Assembly (NCBI RefSeq): GCF_029760955.1
Contig: NZ_CP121682.1
Span: 5,332,001 to 5,396,000 of the forward strand
DNA length: 64,000 nucleotides
Direction: 5' to 3'
DNA from: Streptomyces cathayae
GTDB lineage: Bacteria; Actinomycetota; Actinomycetes; Streptomycetales; Streptomycetaceae
Shown in pieces: positions 59,760 through 64,000 of this stretch. The notes under the pieces were generated by a model. It searched no databases, was not told the DNA's origin, and saw nothing but the letters and a program-made list of their open reading frames with translations. Position 1 is the stretch's first letter; every line of letters starts with the position of its first letter. A program made the translations under genes and the position numbers.

Positions 59760-61022
59760 TCACATCGTGCGCTGCCGAGGCAGTTCGGCTCGCCGTACCG
59801 GGCCGGAGGCCAGGGCGATGACCACGCCCAGGCCGGCGAAGGTGCCGCAGCCGACGAACACCGGTGCGGTGCCCCAAGCCCCGACGGCGGCACCGACCAG
59901 CGGGTAGCCGAGGGGGGCGAGACCGACCAGGGTGAGCATGACGACGGAGGTGACCCGGCCGAGGTAAGCAGGGTCCGCGGCAGTCTGTATGAGGGTGCTG
60001 TCCAGGCTGCCGAAGACGCCCGCGCTCAGTCCGATGACCACCGCCAGCACCACGGCGGTCCAAAGGGAAGGAACCAAGGCGATGGTGGCCGCTCCCGTGC
60101 AGGCCACGAGCAGGGTCCCGGCCAGCATCAGGCCGGCGCGGGGCAGCCAGCCGACGACGGCGAGCAACGCGGCGCCGGCCGCCGCTCCCGCGCCGAAACC
60201 GCCGCCGATCCAGCCGTAGCCGGAAGGGCCCCAGCCACGCTCGGCGTTGAGGAGCACCATGCCGACGTTGAGAGTGCCGATCAGGCCCAGCTCGCAGACG
60301 GCGCCGGTGATGACGAGCGGGCCGATGAGGCGGTGGCGCCGGATGTAGCGCAGGCCGGCGAGAAGGTCCTGCCACGCCGTGCCGGGTTCCGGCTGTTCCT
60401 CGCCGGGCTCCGCGAGGGGCCGTATCCGTATCGTCAGCAGGAGCGGCAGGGACAGCGCGAAGAGGATGCCTGCGACGGTGAAGGCGGCCGCCGCGCCCCC
60501 GAGTCCCATGGCCAGGCCGCCGATGGGCGGGCCCGCGATCTGACTGAGGCGCATGGACAGAGAGCGCATGCCGGCGACCCGGGCGAGCTGGTCGGCGCTG
60601 GTGATCCGCGGCGGGAGGGCCCCGATCGCGGGCACGAACAGCGCGTCCACGGCACCGAAGACGAGTGCCACCGCGACCAGGAGCCACAGGGCCGGTGCGG
60701 TCAGCGCGATCGCGGCGGCCACCGAGAGGATGAGGAGACAGCGCAGTGCGTCACTGCCGAGAAGGACGCGGCGCGGGTCGAAACGGTCGGCCAGCACACC
60801 TCCGCCCAGCATGAGTAACGCCCGTGGCAGTGCCGCGGCGGCCATGACGAGGCCGACCTCGGTGGGGCCGGCGGCCTTCTGGGCGGACCAGCCGAGGGCG
60901 ACGAAGTACACGCTGTCGCCGACGAGGGAAACGGTGTACGCGGTGAGCCAGCGCAGTACGTTGCCGTCGAGGTGGGCCGGTGGGGTGGCGCGTTCGGGTG
61001 GGGCTGTCCCTGCTGTGGTCAT
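59760..61022 (-). CDS. MFS transporter
   Basis: A 420-aa major-facilitator protein with ~12 hydrophobic helices (WLTAYTVSLVGDSVYFVALG, ADRFDPRRVLLGSDALR as the loop 2-3 motif). The arrangement is that of drug or enterobactin-type exporters. A TTA leucine codon at codon 69 (60816-60818 on the minus strand) implies bldA-tRNA-dependent, growth-phase-linked translation. Directly follows the ArsR-like regulator gene (30 bp), so the two form an operon; the regulator probably senses the exported compound. Confidence 0.9.
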   Translation of the reverse strand: MTTAGTAPPERATPPAHLDGNVLRWLTAYTVSLVGDSVYFVALGWSAQKAAGPTEVGLVMAAAALPRALLMLGGGVLADRFDPRRVLLGSDALRCLLILSVAAAIALTAPALWLLVAVALVFGAVDALFVPAIGALPPRITSADQLARVAGMRSLSMRLSQIAGPPIGGLAMGLGGAAAAFTVAGILFALSLPLLLTIRIRPLAEPGEEQPEPGTAWQDLLAGLRYIRRHRLIGPLVITGAVCELGLIGTLNVGMVLLNAERGWGPSGYGWIGGGFGAGAAAGAALLAVVGWLPRAGLMLAGTLLVACTGAATIALVPSLWTAVVLAVVIGLSAGVFGSLDSTLIQTAADPAYLGRVTSVVMLTLVGLAPLGYPLVGAAVGAWGTAPVFVGCGTFAGLGVVIALASGPVRRAELPRQRTM

Positions 61023-61052
61023 GGCAGGCTCCAGGAGTCGGGAACGGCGGGG

Positions 61053-61646
61053 TCAGGGCCGGAACGGGAAGCCGTAGAGGTGCACGGACACGTGCTCGCG
61101 GCCCTCTGTGTCGCCGGCCTCCTGGGCGGCCTTGCCGCGCTCCCGCCAGCGGCGGGTCAGTGCCTGGAGTTCGTCGCTCATCTCGGCGAGCTCGGCGGGG
61201 GTCAGGTCGAGCATCCATTCGGAGCTGAACGCGGCGTCCGTCCACGCCTTGCCCCAGGCGGCCGTCTGGTCCAGATACGCGCGGTACTGGGCGGTGCGGG
61301 TGTCGAGGATGCCGCGGGTCACCGCGCCCACGGCGGCGGACCCTTCGGGCGTGTCCGCGAAGTCCGAGTTGCGGAAGCCCCAGCCCTCCTCGGACGCCAC
61401 CTGCCACCACCGCTCACGGCCGTCGGTGCTCCGGCCACTCGCCTCGGTCACGAAGCCGTGCTCGGCGAGCTTGCGCAGGTGGTAACTGACCAGCGACGGC
61501 GCCTGGTCGACCTGCTCGGCGAGCTGGGACGCGGTCGCGGTGCCCGCGACGTACAGCAGCCGGTAGAGCTGCATGCGCAGGGGGCTGGTGAACGCCTTCA
61601 GCCGGGACAGGTCGGTGATCTGCTCGGGTTCGCGCTTCGGTGACAT
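61053..61646 (-). CDS. ArsR-like winged-helix regulator
   Basis: A 197-aa regulator. SPLRMQLYRLLYVAGTATASQLAEQVDQAPSLVSYHLRKLAEHGFV is an ArsR-type HTH, here without metal-binding cysteines. The C-terminal half is helical (AYLDQTAAWGKAWTDAAF). Start at ATG 61646 (MSPKREPEQ), next to a distinctly AT-rich promoter. First gene of the operon with the MFS exporter. Confidence 0.88.
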   Translation of the reverse strand: MSPKREPEQITDLSRLKAFTSPLRMQLYRLLYVAGTATASQLAEQVDQAPSLVSYHLRKLAEHGFVTEASGRSTDGRERWWQVASEEGWGFRNSDFADTPEGSAAVGAVTRGILDTRTAQYRAYLDQTAAWGKAWTDAAFSSEWMLDLTPAELAEMSDELQALTRRWRERGKAAQEAGDTEGREHVSVHLYGFPFRP

Positions 61647-61659
61647 GCCCTCACCGTAG

Positions 61660-61694
61660 GTATGAAATTTAATTTGCGCAATATATATTTCTGA
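61660..61694 (-). promoter_or_regulatory. AT-rich promoter/operator of the ArsR-MFS operon
   Basis: An island of A/T (GAAATTTAATTTGCGCAATA, then TATATTTCT) centred on the palindrome TTGCGCAA. It stands out in this GC-rich DNA and lies 15-45 bp upstream of the regulator start, fitting an autoregulated operator. Confidence 0.55.
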
Positions 61695-62142
61695 CCTGCG
61701 GCGGCGGGAAGCCCGGCTCCGCATGGGGGCTCGCCGGGGCATGCAACTGCCCCTCCCCGGTGGCGACTTCATGGTCGACCGGCGAACGGCCGGGCCCCCG
61801 TTTCCTGCGGATCGGGCAGGCCGCACCCCTGGGGTGATGGGTTTCGCTGAGGCCGGTGGCCGCCCATGGTGTGCTCGGACTGCACTGTCGGCGTGGCCGG
61901 TTGGGAGAGATCTGCGATGGAGGTCGTGGCCGACCGTGTCAACGGCCGCCGGGAAGGCGGCTCAACGAGGGCCTGCAGTGCTGCAGGCCCTCAAAGAGTT
62001 CCGCATCCTGCCCGCGGCCCGGGAGGGCCGCTTCCCGGCGGTCTGGCAGCGGGACCGGATGACGTGGGTCATCCAACCGCGTTGACAGACTCCATCCGTG
62101 ACCAAGGTGCCTCGTGCCGTCCAGGTGACGTCGGGGTGGCCT
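61695..62142. other. Intergenic region with perfect inverted repeat and ORF debris
   Basis: About 450 bases. GAGGGCCTGCAG (61967-61978) and CTGCAGGCCCTC (61981-61992) form a perfect 12-bp stem with a 2-nt gap. The plus frame ending at 62085 reads LQALKEFRILPAAREGRFPA then a TWVIQPR end, which looks like the tail of a decayed gene. No complete gene is supported. Confidence 0.45.
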
Positions 62143-62769
62143 TCACAGGTCTCCTGAGGGTCCGGCTCGTTGGGCTTGCCAGAGGGATCGCAGTGCGGCG
62201 GCTGCTCGTTGCACTGCCTCGCGGGGCTCGGGACGCGGTGCGAGGGTCCTTGGGCCGGCCAGGTCCCGACCGCTGAGTGACCGGGCGGGGACGGTGGTCC
62301 AGTCGGCTCGGTCCACCACGGCGACGTGTCCGCTCTCGTGCGCCGCTTCGTCCCGCCAGTCGTCCGGTGGTGCCATGAGGACACGCAGCGACCGTTCGTC
62401 GAGCCACTCCAGTCCCAGAACCTGACGACCGAACCCGTTCTCGATGAGAGAAGCGACCGCGCCTGTTTTCAGGTGCAGAAGCAGCAGCTCCCCCTCGAAG
62501 AAGTAGCCACCGTCGTACTTGCCGGTGCCGATCGCGAGCAGCGGACGCCGGGGGTGGAAGGCCAGCGCGTGGACGGGGAAGCATGAGCGAGTGAGCGCGC
62601 GGCGGACGAAGGAACGGCTGTGGTAGACCGCGACCGGCGTAGCTTTGCCGTGTGCATCCGTGCCTGCCACGGCCAGAAGGCCGCGCTGTTCGTCGTGGAC
62701 AACCAGGGACGGGTCTCCGACTCCGAGGAAGGCCCAGCCGTCGGGAGGATGTTCGTTGGAGGCTGCCAT
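62143..62769 (-). CDS. Beta-propeller-like hypothetical protein
   Basis: A 208-aa protein with repeated beta-strand patterns: DPSLVVHDEQRGLLAVAGTD, VHALAFHPRRPLLAIGTG and GGYFFEGELLLLHLKTGAV resemble WD40-type blades; the second is close to the classic repeat. The C-terminal ~40 residues are Arg/Ala-rich helix. No enzyme motif. Divergent from the next gene. May bind a partner protein; function unknown. Confidence 0.7.
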   Translation of the reverse strand: MAASNEHPPDGWAFLGVGDPSLVVHDEQRGLLAVAGTDAHGKATPVAVYHSRSFVRRALTRSCFPVHALAFHPRRPLLAIGTGKYDGGYFFEGELLLLHLKTGAVASLIENGFGRQVLGLEWLDERSLRVLMAPPDDWRDEAAHESGHVAVVDRADWTTVPARSLSGRDLAGPRTLAPRPEPREAVQRAAAALRSLWQAQRAGPSGDL

Positions 62770-62831
62770 GCCGTGATCTTCTCAACTGCCCGGCTCCACG
62801 CGGTAGCTGCCTGGAGCGGGATCATGAGGAG

Positions 62832-63278
62832 GTGACGAAGCAGATCAAGAGGGCAGCTCCGGTGGAGCGAACTGCCAGTGAACCGGAAATCTCCGCCTAC
62901 CAGCGGGCACTGCGAGACCGCTTGCTCGCCGCCTCTGTCGTTCCCGCGCCCGCGCCCTGGCGGCCAGTCTTCGAGTACGCATACGGAGCCCCTGTCGGTG
63001 GACTGCTCGGCATCGGCTTCGCGTCGCATCCCGGCAGCGGCCATGACCTGGTCATGGTCGTCTCGCACGACGGTCACGGTCTCTTCGACGCCGTCACCGG
63101 CGAGAAGGTCACCTGGGACCGCGACCCCGGCCCCGAGGGCAGCACCCCCGACGCGGCTGTCGACCTGACTTGCCCCGGACTGGGACCGATCGCCGGCAGC
63201 CGCGTACACATCGCAGGGCTCTTCGGCGGGGGGTGCCCCTATGGGTTTCGTCAAGGGAATTGGGCTGCGTTTCGGTGA
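62832..63278 (+). CDS. Hypothetical protein, possibly truncated at the C-terminus
   Basis: A 148-aa protein. A helix YQRALRDRLLAAS is followed by a beta-rich domain (PVGGLLGIGFASHPGSGHD, VMVVSHDGHGLFDAVTGEKV, DLTCPGLGPIAGSRVHIAGL). The last ~15 residues (CPYGFRQGNWAAFR) lack the character of the rest, suggesting the original end was replaced. GTG 62832 directly abuts AGGAG, so the start is uncertain. No known family recognised. Confidence 0.6.
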   Translation: MTKQIKRAAPVERTASEPEISAYQRALRDRLLAASVVPAPAPWRPVFEYAYGAPVGGLLGIGFASHPGSGHDLVMVVSHDGHGLFDAVTGEKVTWDRDPGPEGSTPDAAVDLTCPGLGPIAGSRVHIAGLFGGGCPYGFRQGNWAAFR

Positions 63279-63296
63279 GTGGCGAGGCAGTATGGC

Positions 63297-63782
63297 GTGA
63301 TGCCTGACCTGCTGTGGGGTGACGTCAAGAGCTTCTTTGCTCCCGAGTTGATGGGGTCGCTGCCGGACGTCCTCGTCCCGGATACTTCGGTGGAGGACTG
63401 GCAGGCGGTGCTTGATCTCGTTCGGTCGCAGGGGTGGTCGTGCGAGTACTCCGAGGACGGTGCTGTGGTCCGGCTGTCGAGAGCTGCGGAGATGCTGGCC
63501 CGCGGCGAGGGTGCCGACGTGTTGCTGAGGGTCTGGCCGGTTCCCGGATTCCTGGTGATCTTTCGTCCGTATGAGGCTGACTCGATCGACTTCGACGTTG
63601 ATCTGCGGGAGTTGCAGGGTCAGCACGGCGTGGATGTGCTGTGCCGTCTGCTGCGGGCAATCGGGCGTCGGCTCGGCCAGCCGGTGTTGCTGAGCCCGGA
63701 GTCTGATCCGCTTCACCCGGTTCTCGGCTTCGGCGTCGAGGCCGACCGTGTGGTGCTGCTGGGTGGCCCGCAGGTCATGTGA
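63297..63782 (+). CDS. Hypothetical acidic protein
   Basis: A 161-aa acidic protein: SFFAPELMGSLPDVLVPDTS, EDWQAVLDLVRSQGWSCEYS, LRVWPVPGFLVIFRPYEADS and VLCRLLRAIGRRLGQPVLL. The size, acidity and mixed alpha/beta look are like polymorphic-toxin immunity proteins, but no toxin gene is seen in the window. GTG 63297 or ATG 63300 can start it; GAGG lies ~9 nt upstream of the GTG. It overlaps the end of a minus-strand frame by 8 bp. Confidence 0.65.
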   Translation: MMPDLLWGDVKSFFAPELMGSLPDVLVPDTSVEDWQAVLDLVRSQGWSCEYSEDGAVVRLSRAAEMLARGEGADVLLRVWPVPGFLVIFRPYEADSIDFDVDLRELQGQHGVDVLCRLLRAIGRRLGQPVLLSPESDPLHPVLGFGVEADRVVLLGGPQVM

Positions 63783-64000
63783 CCGCCGCTGGCTGCGGCT
63801 CGTAGAAGGTGCCGTCGCGGAGCATGGCGAATGGGTCCCCGAGCGCGATGTGTGCCTGCGGCCGCTCGCCCACCGCTCGCTGCAGCTCGGGCTCACCGGT
63901 GAGGCGGCACACCGCTACGCGGACGAGTGGACGGTCTCCGTCACCGGTACCACCGATCTCGCGCGCGAGATCCACGGGCAGGCGCGGGACGGTGACCTGG
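63775..64000 (-). CDS. Partial hypothetical protein (C-terminal end) at window edge
   Basis: An open minus-strand frame entering from beyond the window and stopping at 63775: VTVPRLPVDLAREIGG ... IALGDPFAMLRDGTFYEPQ. The opposite strand is also open from GTG 63763 (RWLRLVEGAVAEHGEWVP ... AHRYADEWTVSVTGTTDLA), with equal codon bias, so the coding strand is undecided. I favour the minus strand only because it ends properly next to the convergent gene. Confidence 0.35.
   Translation of the reverse strand, partial: QVTVPRLPVDLAREIGGTGDGDRPLVRVAVCRLTGEPELQRAVGERPQAHIALGDPFAMLRDGTFYEPQPAAVT

Noticed and set aside
63775..63840. An IS110-type transposase C-terminus (AMLRDGTFYEP)
   Set aside because: The resemblance rests on a dozen residues and the frame leaves the window; not enough to call an insertion sequence.
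1..64000. CRISPR array or tandem spacer structure
   Set aside because: No regularly spaced identical repeats were seen; the only repeat families are the tRNA pair, terminator cassettes, comEC-NAT copies and IS605 ends.

Overview
This window is high-GC DNA (by eye around 70%) with strong third-position G/C codon bias, GTG/TTG starts, tightly overlapping genes and actinobacterial families (GpgP-like phosphatase beside nadD-rsfS, DUF397/DUF5753 regulators, LytR/LCP protein). It is a Streptomyces-type chromosome. The housekeeping order (rplU-rpmA-obg ... proB-proA ... nadD-LCP-rsfS ... tRNA-Ala ... leuS ... comEA-comEC ... holA / rpsT / lepA) is, from memory, that of the S. coelicolor chromosome around SCO2560-SCO2600; I could not run a comparison.

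Layout. 1-5.9 kb: a dTDP-L-rhamnose operon (rmlA-rmlB-rmlD-glycosyltransferase-rmlC). 6.0-8.6 kb: a Fur-family regulator divergent from a catalase, then a small ankyrin protein. 8.7-11.0 kb: L21, L27 and Obg. 11.0-12.9 kb: a decayed phoD-like gene holding an IS605-family tnpB element. 13.3-20.9 kb: a cell-wall glycopolymer locus with a CDP-ribitol-type bifunctional enzyme, two TagF-like glycerophosphotransferase-family membrane proteins and a glycosyltransferase interrupted in frame by a 273-bp tnpB-less IS605 relative. 21.6-24.8 kb: proline synthesis (proB, proA). 24.9-32.3 kb: membrane proteins, M48 protease, nadD, LCP protein, rsfS and a phosphatase. 32.4-33.4 kb: two identical tRNA-Ala(GGC) genes around two small Cys-rich proteins. 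33.5-36.4 kb: a NuoF-like flavoprotein/ferredoxin fusion coupled to a di-heme-type membrane protein. 36.8-39.9 kb: leuS behind a Leu-codon leader peptide and attenuator. 40-45.7 kb: DegV, ComEA and ComEC. 45.6-48.5 kb: a DMT exporter with a TetR regulator, flanked by a diverged duplication of the comEC/N-acetyltransferase junction. 48.4-55.5 kb: arylamine N-acetyltransferase, holA, rpsT, lepA and an acyl-CoA ligase. 55.6-64 kb: an accessory tail with a DUF397/XRE/ATPase regulator set split by a complete IS605-type element (tnpA+tnpB), an MFS exporter with an ArsR-like regulator, and poorly known genes.

Main story. Three IS605-family copies share a left-end hairpin and a right end finishing in GTCAA after a GGAATC- or AGAATC-type hairpin. 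Two encode TnpB proteins with intact catalytic residues. The third has lost the ORF but kept an omega-RNA-like 3' region, and sits in frame next to the catalytic motif of a cell-wall glycosyltransferase. Other points worth checking are the NuoF-like/cytochrome module, the leuS attenuator, the duplicated comEC/NAT junction, a duplicated terminator cassette and two TTA-containing genes. All calls are by eye from the sequence; no database search was possible.
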